Of a DNA stretch of 64,000 nt, positions 33,172-42,810 are shown piece by piece. The notes under the pieces are model-generated. The model had not been told where the DNA came from. It made no database searches and saw only the letters and a program-made list of their open reading frames with translations. Position 1 is the first letter of the stretch, and the number at the start of each line of letters is the position of its first letter. The DNA comes from Saprospiraceae bacterium (GTDB taxonomy: Bacteria > Bacteroidota > Bacteroidia > Chitinophagales > Saprospiraceae): NCBI GenBank assembly GCA_020628095.1, contig JAHDFP010000009.1, forward strand, positions 91,601-155,600, given 5' to 3'. Made by a program: the position numbers and the translations under genes.

Positions 33172-33611
33172 ATTATTTTTTGGACAGGTGTAAAATTATC
33201 TGATACGTCATCACCAATGATAACCTTACCCTGATGCTCTATCCAGGCATGTGCTTCCAGGTCTATTTCTGCGGATGTCGCCACACCAAGACATAAGGCG
33301 GACGGGATTTCCTTTTTGTTCAGAAAATATTTGAGCGTCAAGGCACGATCATAACAATTACTCTTGAATGGTGCTCTCCGTGATAGCCCTTTTATATATC
33401 GTACTGTCTTAGCTATGTAATGACTGTCTTTATTATTAGATGTATAATTACTGGGCAGGTTAGGTTTGGATATTTTGGCTACGATTTTTTTGAGAGGCAG
33501 ATTATTGATATTCCTTCTGGACTGAAACATAACGAAGAAAATATGGATTATAAAGTGCAAATCAAAAACGGTAATTTTTTTACTGGGATTCTGCATGGTT
33601 GGTGCCATCAA
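33168..33611 (-). CDS. Lasso leader peptidase B2 (transglutaminase-like)
   Basis: 147 residues. Cleaves the leader from the precursor when delivered by B1. The Cys-His-Asp triad of the family is visible: Cys86 in KSNCYDRALTL, His121 in EAHAWIEH and Asp134 in IIGDDV. The segment YIKGLSRRAPFKSNCYDRAL is typical of lasso B2 proteins. The start ATG at 33611 overlaps the B1 gene by 32 bases; an alternative at residue 6 would shorten the overlap. Confidence 0.9.
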   Translation of the reverse strand: MMAPTMQNPSKKITVFDLHFIIHIFFVMFQSRRNINNLPLKKIVAKISKPNLPSNYTSNNKDSHYIAKTVRYIKGLSRRAPFKSNCYDRALTLKYFLNKKEIPSALCLGVATSAEIDLEAHAWIEHQGKVIIGDDVSDNFTPVQKII

Positions 33612-33873
33612 TAACCTTAAGCAAATTATCAGATATTAATTTATCTAAAAAAGACGAAATATCAGCAACGCATTGGTCTTCAGTCACATTATAGTCTTGG
33701 ATTAGATAATCTTTGATTTCGGATATGCTTTTGGGCTTCTTGATATATTCCCAGATAAGACTGCCTATTTCGTCTATTTTGAAGTATTTTCCGCTCTCTA
33801 CTGTCAGTAGCACGATCTCATTTCCTATTTTGCTATATAGCAATTCAGGATCGAGCATATATCTCTCTTCCAT
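33580..33873 (-). CDS. Lasso leader-binding protein B1 (PqqD-like RRE)
   Basis: 97 residues with the PqqD fold: three strands then three helices (EIVLLTVESGKYFKIDEIGS, LIWEYI, ISEIKDYLIQDY, ISSFLDKLISDNLL). The domain is the RiPP recognition element that binds the leader and feeds it to B2. It heads the minus-strand operon. The aromatic-Pro leader motif of both precursors (WxxPxI) is the expected ligand. Confidence 0.92.
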   Translation of the reverse strand: MEERYMLDPELLYSKIGNEIVLLTVESGKYFKIDEIGSLIWEYIKKPKSISEIKDYLIQDYNVTEDQCVADISSFLDKLISDNLLKVIDGTNHAESQ

Positions 33874-34009
33874 GAGTGTTGTTAATTGGGGTTAAGTCTA
33901 AGAGCTAATATATGATGATTTTATTTCACAGATCGGACATTTAACTATTAAAAGAGTAGGTGTAAAAGGAGCGTAAGTCAGAGACAATGGCTATTTTTCC
34001 AGTGTTAGC
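33874..34009. promoter_or_regulatory. Divergent regulatory region of the lasso cluster
   Basis: 136 AT-rich bases separate the minus-strand B1 operon from the plus-strand nucleotidyltransferase gene, so two divergent promoters should lie here. No perfect TAnnTTTG match was seen on either strand; the assignment rests on gene layout. Confidence 0.4.
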
Positions 34010-35131
34010 ATGCAGCAAGAACTAAAAATCATCATACAACTTATAAGCGATGCCTTTGGGTTGTCAAAGTTCTCAGTGGATAATAATAATCAGGCTACCG
34101 ACTGGAAAGCGGTGCTGCAGACGGCTAGACAACATAAGGTGATTCCCATGTTATATACAGCTTGTCTTAATAATAGGTCATCCATCCCCACGCGAGTCCT
34201 GACTGCGATGGAACGAATGGTTATAAAGTCATCAAAGTTTAACCTCCTTCAAAAAAGAGAACTTCAGGAACTCATTCTTTTATTCCAAAAAAACAACATT
34301 CGTCTTATTCCCTACAAGGGTGTCATATTAGCCGAAGCTGTCTATGATGATTTATCCAGAAGAGATTTTACGGATATAGATCTTATCATAAAAGCAGATG
34401 ATTATGATAAGATGGAAGAACTATTATTAGAAAGAGGCTATGGTTATGAGGTGAACTTTCCAAGATGGTTCGGTACTATTTATAAATACTTTAATCACGA
34501 AAGGAACTTCGACATTTATGTTTCTGGGTATCGGCATTTTCATGTAGAACCACATTGGACCTTAGGTTCTAAGTCTTATCAGACTCATCTGGATTATGAT
34601 GATATAAAACTCTTGTCGAAGCCTTCTGATAACTCTCATGCATTAAAACTTAAACCAGAGGGCCTACTAATTACCACAGCCCTCCACCACAGCGCCACCG
34701 CCTACGAATGTCTCAAGTATGTCAATGATATTACAGCGATCTTACTTAAGTATGAGGATGTTCTGGACTGGAAAGAAATAAAAGAGTATTGTATCAGGTA
34801 TGATGTACTTAATTTGGTTCTTGTCGGTGTGGCCTTAGCGATGAGGATATATAATATAAAATGTAATGAAGACATAACTCATCTAGTGCATCAACATATT
34901 ACAGATCGTCAGATAGATTTTTGTATGAAGTGTATAAATGCCCAACGACCCAAAGGAGCAAAATTATATCTCCGACGTCTACAATTCCAACTAATCACTC
35001 GACGACGCGGGATAACAAAATTTAAAATCCTTTACCACACCGTATTGTCCTATATAGCATATCGACCACTTTATTATTTGTTTGCCAAACCAACAGTTGC
35101 AGAGAGAAAAATAATCTATAAATCCGCATGA
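34010..35131 (+). CDS. Nucleotidyltransferase-family protein (NTP_transf_5 type)
   Basis: 373 residues. The pattern PYKGVIL (101-107) followed by RRDFTDIDLII (118-127, Asp122 and Asp124 as metal ligands) is the hallmark of the PF14907-like nucleotidyltransferases, which accompany some lasso clusters. The C-terminal half is helical and basic. Its role in maturation is not known; nucleotidylation of the peptide or a phosphorylated form has been suggested for this family, and here it is inference. It overlaps the next gene by 4 bases (ATGA). Confidence 0.85.
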   Translation: MQQELKIIIQLISDAFGLSKFSVDNNNQATDWKAVLQTARQHKVIPMLYTACLNNRSSIPTRVLTAMERMVIKSSKFNLLQKRELQELILLFQKNNIRLIPYKGVILAEAVYDDLSRRDFTDIDLIIKADDYDKMEELLLERGYGYEVNFPRWFGTIYKYFNHERNFDIYVSGYRHFHVEPHWTLGSKSYQTHLDYDDIKLLSKPSDNSHALKLKPEGLLITTALHHSATAYECLKYVNDITAILLKYEDVLDWKEIKEYCIRYDVLNLVLVGVALAMRIYNIKCNEDITHLVHQHITDRQIDFCMKCINAQRPKGAKLYLRRLQFQLITRRRGITKFKILYHTVLSYIAYRPLYYLFAKPTVAERKIIYKSA

Positions 35132-36273
35132 TATCCATCCAGTCAAAACTCAGCCAATCCAAGCCATCTATCTTTTCTATCATGTCTGCGTTATCCGCAA
35201 AATTTAATGCAATCAATCTGGCGCAAGGCTATCCTAACTACGATTGTCCAGACGCACTCAAAGATCTCATCTCTTACTACCTCAATAATGGCAAGAATCA
35301 ATATGCCCCAATGACTGGTGTCAAGTCACTCAGACAAGCCATCGCTCAGAAGTATTCGCAGATATATAACATTAGTATAGATGCGGATACTGAGGTAACA
35401 GTCACAGCAGGCGCAACACAAGGATTATTTACCGCGATTACTGCCTTCTTATCACAAGGGGACGAAGCTATTATCGTAGAACCAGCCTATGACTCTTATC
35501 GACCAGCGATAGGGTTTGCTGGCGGTACTGTGGTCCCTTATCCATTAGGTAAGCCTGATTACAAAATAAATTGGTCCGAGTTTTCTACTTTGATCAGTGA
35601 TAAGACCCGATTAGTTATTATCAATACACCACATAATCCGACAGGTAAGATATGGCAGTCCAGTGATATGATAGCCCTACAAGAGATTTTAACAGACCGC
35701 AATATTATCGTCATCAGTGATGAGGTCTATGAGCATCTGGTTTACGACAAGGCCAAGCATCATAGCATAATGAGATACCCTGAGTTATATGCACAATCAT
35801 TAGCTATGTATTCTTTTGGCAAGACCTATCACTGCACAGGGTGGAAGATGGGGTATTGTATAGGACCGGCACACATTACTAAAGAGTTCAGAAACATCCA
35901 TCAATGGAATGTCTTCTCGGTCAACTCTTTCTTGCAATACGCGCTAGCAGATTATATGGCGGATAAGGAGACCTATGAGTCTTTGCCTGATTTTTATGGT
36001 CATAAGAGAGACCTTTTTGAGAAGGCCATGAAGGGCAGTCGACTTAAGCCTTTAGTAAGCGAGGGCACTTATTTTCAGCTCTATGATTACAGTCACCTCA
36101 GCACAGAATCTGATCTCGACTTCGCTAAGCGATTAACACGTGACTACAAAGTGGCAGCCATCCCCGTCTCTCCTTTTTATACAAATGGAACGGATAATAG
36201 GGTGGTCCGCTTTTGTTATGCTAAGACGGATGAGGTACTTTTAGAGGCTGCAGAGCGGTTGTGTGCGGTGTGA
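35128..36273 (+). CDS. Class I/II aminotransferase (methionine/kynurenine type)
   Basis: 381 residues of the fold-type I PLP aminotransferases, closest in look to methionine aminotransferase YbdL. Visible: the N-terminal INLAQGYPNYDCP, NTPHNPTGK (166-174), SDEVYEHLVY, and the PLP lysine Lys232 in SFGKTYHCTGWKMGY. It transaminates methionine or aromatic amino acids in the cytoplasm. Its start overlaps the nucleotidyltransferase stop (ATGA), so it is translationally coupled to the lasso cluster, though a housekeeping role is just as likely. Confidence 0.92.
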   Translation: MISIQSKLSQSKPSIFSIMSALSAKFNAINLAQGYPNYDCPDALKDLISYYLNNGKNQYAPMTGVKSLRQAIAQKYSQIYNISIDADTEVTVTAGATQGLFTAITAFLSQGDEAIIVEPAYDSYRPAIGFAGGTVVPYPLGKPDYKINWSEFSTLISDKTRLVIINTPHNPTGKIWQSSDMIALQEILTDRNIIVISDEVYEHLVYDKAKHHSIMRYPELYAQSLAMYSFGKTYHCTGWKMGYCIGPAHITKEFRNIHQWNVFSVNSFLQYALADYMADKETYESLPDFYGHKRDLFEKAMKGSRLKPLVSEGTYFQLYDYSHLSTESDLDFAKRLTRDYKVAAIPVSPFYTNGTDNRVVRFCYAKTDEVLLEAAERLCAV

Positions 36274-36337
36274 ACGGGAATGGTTCTATTTTATAATGAT
36301 TAATAAATCTCTTTTGCGCTTCCTCACATTTATATAA

Positions 36338-36345
36338 TAACTTTA
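36338..36345 (+). promoter_or_regulatory. Possible -7 element of the LolC/E-like gene
   Basis: TAACTTTA, 7 of 8 matches to TAnnTTTG, 17 bases before the CTG proposed as start at 36363. Confidence 0.4.
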
Positions 36346-36362
36346 CACCATATATACATCCA

Positions 36363-37646
36363 CTGAATCCCTCATTATTCATAGCAAAAAGAATCGCCAA
36401 ATCTTCTACCAGAGGATATTCTGGTCTGATCATTAAGTTTGCGATTGCGTCTATATCTCTTGGTCTGGCGGTGATGATTCTGACGACGGCGGTACTACTT
36501 GGGTTTAAGCAGGGTATATCGGAGAAGGTTTTTGGCTTTTGGGGGCATATACATATTACGGATACGCGGATGAGCCGCACTCTGGAGTTGTCACCGATCA
36601 AAAATGATCCTGTCATTAAGGATTCCATAATGACCATCGAGGGCTTATCATACATGTCTATGTCTGATAATATGAGATCTACTTATCATGAGACACAAGG
36701 TGGTGTCAGATCAGTCGTACCATATATTACTATGCCTGGTATACTCAACCGTAAGCAAGCTATGGAGGGATTAATTTTTAAGGGTGTCGACGAGGAATAT
36801 ACCTGGCAAAATTTTGAGCAGTATATAAAAGAAGGTGTGATACCTTATATTAATGCCGATGAGCCTACTAGAGACATACTTATCTCGGTGCAGACTGCCC
36901 AACGGATGAAACTTAAGGTGGGGGAGAAGGTGGTGGTCTATTTCGTACAAGATGAGGATCAGGTCAAAAAAGCATTTACCATCAGTGGATTATATAAGAC
37001 TGGGTTAGAGGAGTATGATAGGAAGTTTGCTTTTTTGGATATGAAGGTGATACAAGATGTGTTGGGTTGGCGTGCAGATCAGGTCAGTGGTCTCGAGATA
37101 ATTTTAGATGATGTCATGGACTCTGAGCCGATTGCGGATTATATCTATACCGAAATATTGCCCAGCGATATGTACTCCGAGACGATCAAAGAAAAGTATC
37201 GATCAATGTTTGATTGGATAGAGATGCAGGATATTACGGGTATTATGTTGCTCGCACTGATGGGCATCGTAGCGCTGGTCAATATGAGTACGGCATTACT
37301 CATTTTCATATTGGAGCGGTCTAAGATGATTGGTGTGCTTAAGGCATTGGGTTATGATAATTGGTCCGTGCGTAAGATTTTTGTCATTGTGTCACTATGG
37401 ATATTGGGTTGGTCTATTGTTATAGGTAACCTTTTGGGTATTGGTCTAGGAATGATACAAAAACACTTTGGTATCCTTAAGCTCAACGAAGCTGATTATT
37501 ACCTGTCTCAGGTACCTATCTCATTTGACTTTATTCAGATTATCGGTCTTAATCTGTTAACCATTCTGATCACCACATTACTGATGATTATTCCGACGCT
37601 GTTTGTTACTAGGATTACACCAGTTAAGATATTGCGATTCAAATAA
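36363..37646 (+). CDS. LolC/LolE-like (FtsX-type) ABC permease, lipoprotein release
   Basis: Membrane subunit of a LolCDE-type transporter that extracts lipoproteins from the inner membrane. Four helices are visible: one near the N-terminus (IIKFAIASISLGLAVMIL) and three at the C-terminus (TGIMLLALMGIVALVNMS, VSLWILGWSIVIGNLLGI, LNLLTILITTLLMIIPTL), around a periplasmic domain. The family's N-terminal LFIAKRIAKS lies upstream of any ATG/GTG: the frame is open from 36300, and CTG at 36363 aligns with the usual Met. A GTG at 36471 would cut off part of helix 1. Length from CTG is 427 residues, normal for the family. Confidence 0.85.
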   Translation: MNPSLFIAKRIAKSSTRGYSGLIIKFAIASISLGLAVMILTTAVLLGFKQGISEKVFGFWGHIHITDTRMSRTLELSPIKNDPVIKDSIMTIEGLSYMSMSDNMRSTYHETQGGVRSVVPYITMPGILNRKQAMEGLIFKGVDEEYTWQNFEQYIKEGVIPYINADEPTRDILISVQTAQRMKLKVGEKVVVYFVQDEDQVKKAFTISGLYKTGLEEYDRKFAFLDMKVIQDVLGWRADQVSGLEIILDDVMDSEPIADYIYTEILPSDMYSETIKEKYRSMFDWIEMQDITGIMLLALMGIVALVNMSTALLIFILERSKMIGVLKALGYDNWSVRKIFVIVSLWILGWSIVIGNLLGIGLGMIQKHFGILKLNEADYYLSQVPISFDFIQIIGLNLLTILITTLLMIIPTLFVTRITPVKILRFK

Positions 37647-37715
37647 AAATTACCTGCTTTGTTCAATCTATATCTGGATTGATATTTGCAATTTATGATA
37701 GATTAAGGTCAGACT

Positions 37716-38663
37716 ATGATCCAGTATTATGCATTCCAAGATAGGCGCGTTATTCAGGTCGAGGGCATGGAGCAAGGCTCTTGGATACATATCTGTCCTC
37801 CCTACGAAAATGCCGATATAGAGATATATGCCAAGGCCTTTGGAGTGCCTGCAGATTTTATTGCGGATCCCCTGGATATAGATGAGAGATCACGTTATGA
37901 GATAGAAGAGGAGGCCAAGCTTATCCTCATCAATACACCGATCATCAATCCTTCGGAAAAAGAAAACGAAGCCTTCTATGTCACGGTACCTATAGGTATG
38001 GTCATCGTGGATGACAAGCTGCTCACCATCACACCATCTGATAATCCGATTATCAATAAGATCGTAGATAACAAGACACGTAATCTTAATCCCTCAGATC
38101 GATCTTTGTTTATCCTGCACATCTTTGAGCAAAACGTGTTACAGTTTCTAGAGTATCTGAAAAAGCTCAACCTCAAAAGAAACCTCATAGAGCAAGAACT
38201 ATATAACTCCAGTCGTAACGAAGAACTGAGACAATTGCTCAAGATAGAAAAGAGCCTTGTCTATTTCGTTAACTCCTTGTCTGCCAATGACTTACTGATG
38301 ATGAAGCTCAAGAGAATAGACATGCTCGGCGTCAGAGACAAAGATCCTCATGAGGACCTATTCGAGGATATAATAATAGATAATGGGCAGGCTCTGGAGA
38401 TGTCTAATGTCTACACTAATATCTTGAGTGGTACCATGGAAGCGTACGCATCTATCGTATCTAATAATCTCAACAGCTTTATCCATAGACTGACGATTAT
38501 TACTATAATCTTGATGGTACCTACGTTGGTCGCGAGTTTTTATGGTATGAATCTGACCCACTTGCCGTTTCAGGATCAGCCCTGGGCTTTTTATGGATTG
38601 ATATTGGTGTCCTTGTTGCTTGGTGTCGTTCTGATATTCTTTTTGGGTAGAGGTAAGAAATAG
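37716..38663 (+). CDS. corA: CorA-family magnesium/divalent metal transporter
   Basis: 315 residues. A soluble alpha/beta N-terminal funnel and a long helix precede two C-terminal membrane helices (LTIITIILMVPTLVASFYG and AFYGLILVSLLLGVVLIFFL). The GMN signature at the pore mouth is at 277-279 (FYGMNLTH). Works as a pentameric channel in the inner membrane. A near-consensus -7 element (GATATTTG) lies at 37681. Stands alone. Confidence 0.94.
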   Translation: MIQYYAFQDRRVIQVEGMEQGSWIHICPPYENADIEIYAKAFGVPADFIADPLDIDERSRYEIEEEAKLILINTPIINPSEKENEAFYVTVPIGMVIVDDKLLTITPSDNPIINKIVDNKTRNLNPSDRSLFILHIFEQNVLQFLEYLKKLNLKRNLIEQELYNSSRNEELRQLLKIEKSLVYFVNSLSANDLLMMKLKRIDMLGVRDKDPHEDLFEDIIIDNGQALEMSNVYTNILSGTMEAYASIVSNNLNSFIHRLTIITIILMVPTLVASFYGMNLTHLPFQDQPWAFYGLILVSLLLGVVLIFFLGRGKK

Positions 38664-39030
38664 GTTTTTTTATTCACATCACATAGCTCGGTTATTAACA
38701 TCTGAGGTCATCATCTCCTGACCTAATGACCCATGATTATTGAGTTCTTCTAAGCCCTATTTTTATATAACTATAAATTATAATATGTGTTTGATTAGTT
38801 ATCCACATCTGTGGATAAATGTGGAGACATATTACAGGTTTTTCTTATTTATTTTGAGTCCCCGTAAGAGAGGAATTGCATACTGACATCTATCAAAGGA
38901 ATAGACAAAGAAATAAGTGACAATAGAGGATTATTGGTCTCATATTATGCATTAATGCTATATATTTTTTTTCTTACATATATAATTTTCTTTAATTTGT
39001 ATTTGAAAACTTAAAAAGACGTCGGAGTCC
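38664..39030. other. 367-base regulatory gap upstream of nrdB
   Basis: No gene. Contains the DnaA-box pair below, an imperfect inverted repeat AGGTCA/TGACCT at about 38707-38726 and, at 38998-39005, TGTATTTG, a 7-of-8 match to the -7 consensus, 25 bases before the nrdB start. Confidence 0.5.
38799..38818. promoter_or_regulatory. Inverted pair of perfect DnaA boxes upstream of nrdBA
   Basis: TTATCCACA (38799-38807), TC spacer, then TGTGGATAA (38810-38818). Each half is the strict DnaA box; together they form a near-perfect 20-base palindrome, about 180 bases before the likely -7 element of nrdB. Confidence 0.7.
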
Positions 39031-40008
39031 ATGACAATGAGCAAAGAACCACTACTGCAAGAAAATCCAAACCGCTTCGTACTATTCCCAATTGAGCACG
39101 ATGATATTTGGCAGTTTTATAAAAAATCAGAAGCTAGTTTTTGGACTGCAGAAGAGATAGATTTGCATCAGGACTTATCCGACTGGGAAAATAGGCTCAA
39201 TAATGATGAGAAGCATTTCATCAAGCATGTCTTAGCATTCTTCGCAGCAAGTGATGGTATTGTCAATGAAAACCTCGCTGAGAATATGGTCAACGAAGTG
39301 CAGTATACAGAAGCGAAGTTCTTTTACGGTTTTCAGATCATGATGGAGAATATACACTCTGAGACTTATTCTCTGCTTATAGATACCTACATAGACGACG
39401 CAAAGGAAAAAGACTATCTATTCAATGCGATAGAGAATATGCCTTGTGTCAAGAAAAAAGCAGATTGGGCATTGACATGGATAGAAGACGCGAGTTTCAA
39501 AGAAAGACTCATAGCTTTTGCAGCAGTAGAAGGTATTTTCTTCTCTGGATCTTTCTGCTCTATATTCTGGCTCAAAAAGAGAGGTCTCATGCCTGGACTT
39601 TCTTTCTCTAATGAACTGATCTCTAGAGATGAGGGAATGCACTGTGATTTCGCATGCTTACTATATAATTCTCATATAGAAGACAAACTACCTAAAGAAA
39701 CTATACAAAAGATCATCTGCGATGCTGTGGAGATAGAGAAAGAGTTTGTGTCAGATGCGATACCTGTCAGACTTATAGGTATGAATGCTGAGACGATGTG
39801 TGAGTACATAGAATTTGTAGCAGATAGACTATTAGTTCAGTTAGGAAATGATAAAGTATATAATACAGCGAATCCATTCCCTTGGATGGATTTGATCTCT
39901 ATACAGGGTAAGACTAACTTCTTTGAAAAGAGAGTAGGGGATTACCAAAAGGCTGGCGTTATGGCTGACAAAGAAAAACAAGTCTTTTCGCTAGACGAAG
40001 ATTTCTAA
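39031..40008 (+). CDS. nrdB: Class I ribonucleotide reductase beta subunit
   Basis: 325 residues; holds the di-metal/tyrosyl radical cofactor for deoxyribonucleotide synthesis. Ligands are visible: Asp44 (AEEIDLHQD), Glu106 and His109 in MENIHSETY with the radical Tyr113 in the same motif, then Glu in [12 protein letters not shown] and Glu-His in [11 protein letters not shown]. All are intact, so a canonical tyrosyl radical type is expected. An internal start at 39037 ([10 protein letters not shown]) is possible. nrdA follows after 126 bases, the reverse of the E. coli order. Confidence 0.97.
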   Translation: MTMSKEPLLQENPNRFVLFPIEHDDIWQFYKKSEASFWTAEEIDLHQDLSDWENRLNNDEKHFIKHVLAFFAASDGIVNENLAENMVNEVQYTEAKFFYGFQIMMENIHSETYSLLIDTYIDDAKEKDYLFNAIENMPCVKKKADWALTWIEDASFKERLIAFAAVEGIFFSGSFCSIFWLKKRGLMPGLSFSNELISRDEGMHCDFACLLYNSHIEDKLPKETIQKIICDAVEIEKEFVSDAIPVRLIGMNAETMCEYIEFVADRLLVQLGNDKVYNTANPFPWMDLISIQGKTNFFEKRVGDYQKAGVMADKEKQVFSLDEDF

Positions 40009-40134
40009 GCCCTTAAGCGTTCCTGTAAAGTCACAATTTCCCAAACAGCGGATTCTGTTTATTATATTAAAACCAACACTGAGGAAGATTAATGTCATTA
40101 TTAATTTACCTCACCCTTTAAATACTGTAATTAT

Positions 40135-42525
40135 ATGGAAGTCGTAAAACGTTCTGGACGCAGAGAAGAAGTCAATTTCGAAAAAATCTCAGCGCGGATC
40201 AAAAAGTTATGTTACAGTCTCGATAAGAACTACGTAGATCATATTTCCATTTCCAAAAAGGTTATACAAGGATTATTTGATGGAGTGACGACTACTGAGC
40301 TGGATAATCTGGCTGCTGAGACGTCCGCATCATTAGCCACGCAGCATCCTGATTACGCTAAGTTGGCAGCACGTATCGCCATATCTAATCTGCACAAGAA
40401 TACAGATAAGTCTTTCTCTAATACCATGGAGGCTCTATACGGCTATATAGACCCTAAGACTGGAGATAAGGCGGGTCTGATAGCGGATAAGTACATGGAT
40501 ATTATCAGAGCTAACTCTAGTCGTTTGGATTCGGCGATCATCTATGACAGGGATTTTACTTATGATTACTTTGGATTTAAGACGCTGGAGAGGAGTTATC
40601 TCTTGCGTATGAATGGCAAAGTGGTAGAGCGTCCACAGCATCTCCTTATGAGAGCGGCTATAGGAATACATGGAGAGGACATAGACGCAGCTATAGAGAC
40701 CTATAATTTTATGTCGGAGAAATGGTTTATCCATGCGACACCGACACTATTTAATGCTGCGACACCTAAGCCTCAGTTGTCTTCGTGCTTTTTATTATCG
40801 ATGACAGAGGATAGTATCTCAGGTATATTTGAGACACTGAGCCGATGCGCTAAAATCTCACAATCTGCAGGAGGGATCGGACTCAGCATTCATAATATAA
40901 GAGCCAAGGGTAGTTATATCAAAGGCACAGGCGGTACGTCTAATGGGATCATACCCATGATCAAGGTCTATAATGATACAGCCAGATACGTAGATCAGGG
41001 TGGTGGAAAGAGAAAAGGTGCTTTCGCCGTATATCTGGAGCCATGGCATGCAGATATCAAGGACTTTTTGGATCTAAAGAAGAATCACGGTAAGGAAGAG
41101 ATGAGAGCCAGAGATCTTTTCTATGCGATGTGGATACCAGATTTATTTATGGAACGAGTGGAGCAAGATGCGAGCTGGTCACTATTCTGTCCTAATGAGG
41201 CACCAGGGCTTGCAGATTGCTATGGAGAAGACTTCGTTGCCCTATATACTAAATACGAAACCGAAGGACGTGCACGTAAGACTGTCAAAGCAAGGGACAT
41301 CTGGAGTGCCATCATGGAGTCTCAGATAGAGACAGGTACACCTTACATCTTGTACAAAGATGCTTGTAACGAAAAGTCCAACCAGAAAAATCTCGGTACG
41401 ATTAAGTCTAGTAACCTCTGTACAGAGATCGTAGAATACACCTCACCTGACGAAGTGGCGGTATGTAATCTAGCGTCTATTTCTTTGGCGATGTTTGCTG
41501 ATAAGCAAGCGGGTGTCTATGATTTTGATAAGTTATACGAAGTGACACGGGTTGTTACACGTAACCTTAATAAGGTCATTGATGTCAACTATTATCCTGT
41601 CAAGGAAGCAGAAAACTCTAATTTCAGACACCGACCTATCGGTATCGGCGTACAAGGTCTTGCAGATGCTTTTATCAAAATGCGCATGCCTTTTGACAGT
41701 CCAGAGGCCAAACAATTGAATAAAGATATTTTCGAGACGATATATTTTGCAGCCTTGACGGAGTCTAACGACATCGCGCAGAAGGAAGGAGCTTATCAGA
41801 CGTTTGATGGTAGTCCTGCGAGTGAAGGGATACTGCAGTATGACATGTGGAATGTCACACCATCTGACAGATGGGACTGGCAAGGCCTCAAAGAAAAGAT
41901 AAAAAACACTGGACTCCGTAATAGTCTACTCGTTGCTCCAATGCCGACGGCATCTACATCACAGATATTAGGCAATAACGAATGCTTTGAGCCATATACA
42001 TCTAATATCTATTCTCGTAGAACCCTATCAGGTGAGTACGTGGTTGTCAATAGACATCTACTCCAAGACCTCATAGAGCTGGGCTTATGGGATAATACGA
42101 TGAAAGAAAGACTTATGGCTGCCAATGGTAGCGTGCAGCACATAGACGAGATTCCACAGGATATAAAAGACCTCTATAAGACCTCTTACGAGCTGAGGCA
42201 GAAGGCACTGATAGACATGAGTGCAGATAGAGGAGCATACATCTGTCAGAGCCAAAGTCTTAACTTATTCATGGAGAGTCCGAGTCTGGCAAAGCTGACC
42301 TCTATGCACTTTTATGCATGGAAACAAGGTCTCAAGACAGGCATGTACTATCTACGATCTAAAGCAGCTGTAGATCCGATCAAGTTTACTTTAGCAGCGG
42401 ATTATAAAAACAAATATGCTAATGACAAAGAAGTCATGGACTTAGAAAATAAAGAAGAAGAGCGGACAGTAGAAGAAGGTGCGGTATGCACGATGGACGA
42501 TGGTTGTCTGATGTGTGGTAGTTAG
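40135..42525 (+). CDS. nrdA: Class I ribonucleotide reductase alpha subunit
   Basis: 796 residues. An ATP-cone allosteric domain spans about 1-90 ([20 protein letters not shown]). The catalytic ten-stranded barrel has SSCFLLSM (first active-site Cys), NLCTEI with the radical-site Cys, and [12 protein letters not shown]. Tyr residues of the radical path are present near [12 protein letters not shown]. The C-terminal redox pair is in [12 protein letters not shown]. It is reduced via thioredoxin or glutaredoxin. Second gene of the nrdBA pair, followed by a strong terminator. Confidence 0.97.
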   Translation: MEVVKRSGRREEVNFEKISARIKKLCYSLDKNYVDHISISKKVIQGLFDGVTTTELDNLAAETSASLATQHPDYAKLAARIAISNLHKNTDKSFSNTMEALYGYIDPKTGDKAGLIADKYMDIIRANSSRLDSAIIYDRDFTYDYFGFKTLERSYLLRMNGKVVERPQHLLMRAAIGIHGEDIDAAIETYNFMSEKWFIHATPTLFNAATPKPQLSSCFLLSMTEDSISGIFETLSRCAKISQSAGGIGLSIHNIRAKGSYIKGTGGTSNGIIPMIKVYNDTARYVDQGGGKRKGAFAVYLEPWHADIKDFLDLKKNHGKEEMRARDLFYAMWIPDLFMERVEQDASWSLFCPNEAPGLADCYGEDFVALYTKYETEGRARKTVKARDIWSAIMESQIETGTPYILYKDACNEKSNQKNLGTIKSSNLCTEIVEYTSPDEVAVCNLASISLAMFADKQAGVYDFDKLYEVTRVVTRNLNKVIDVNYYPVKEAENSNFRHRPIGIGVQGLADAFIKMRMPFDSPEAKQLNKDIFETIYFAALTESNDIAQKEGAYQTFDGSPASEGILQYDMWNVTPSDRWDWQGLKEKIKNTGLRNSLLVAPMPTASTSQILGNNECFEPYTSNIYSRRTLSGEYVVVNRHLLQDLIELGLWDNTMKERLMAANGSVQHIDEIPQDIKDLYKTSYELRQKALIDMSADRGAYICQSQSLNLFMESPSLAKLTSMHFYAWKQGLKTGMYYLRSKAAVDPIKFTLAADYKNKYANDKEVMDLENKEEERTVEEGAVCTMDDGCLMCGS

Positions 42526-42564
42526 GAATAATAGTAGTATTCGATAATAGTTCTCAATTTAATG

Positions 42565-42597
42565 AAAAGGTGGTCTGTGCTCAGGTCACCTTTTTTT
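42565..42597 (+). terminator. Intrinsic terminator of nrdBA
   Basis: AAAGGTG pairs with CACCTTT around a 15-base loop (starting GTCTGTGCTC), followed by TTTTTTTG. Confidence 0.75.
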
Positions 42598-42810
42598 GTT
42601 ACCCATTTGTGTAAGCCAATTTCCATTTCTTCACTCTTGTCCCATCTCATACCATTGTCCCCGATATTACTGTATAGATTAGAGTAATTGAGATCATAAG
42701 TTAGATAAAGTCAAATTCTCAATTATAGAATGGTAAGGGTCAACTAAAGTCGAATAGATAGAATTATAACGGCGTTAATGTCATTTTTTATAAAATGACA
42801 AAAGACGAAG

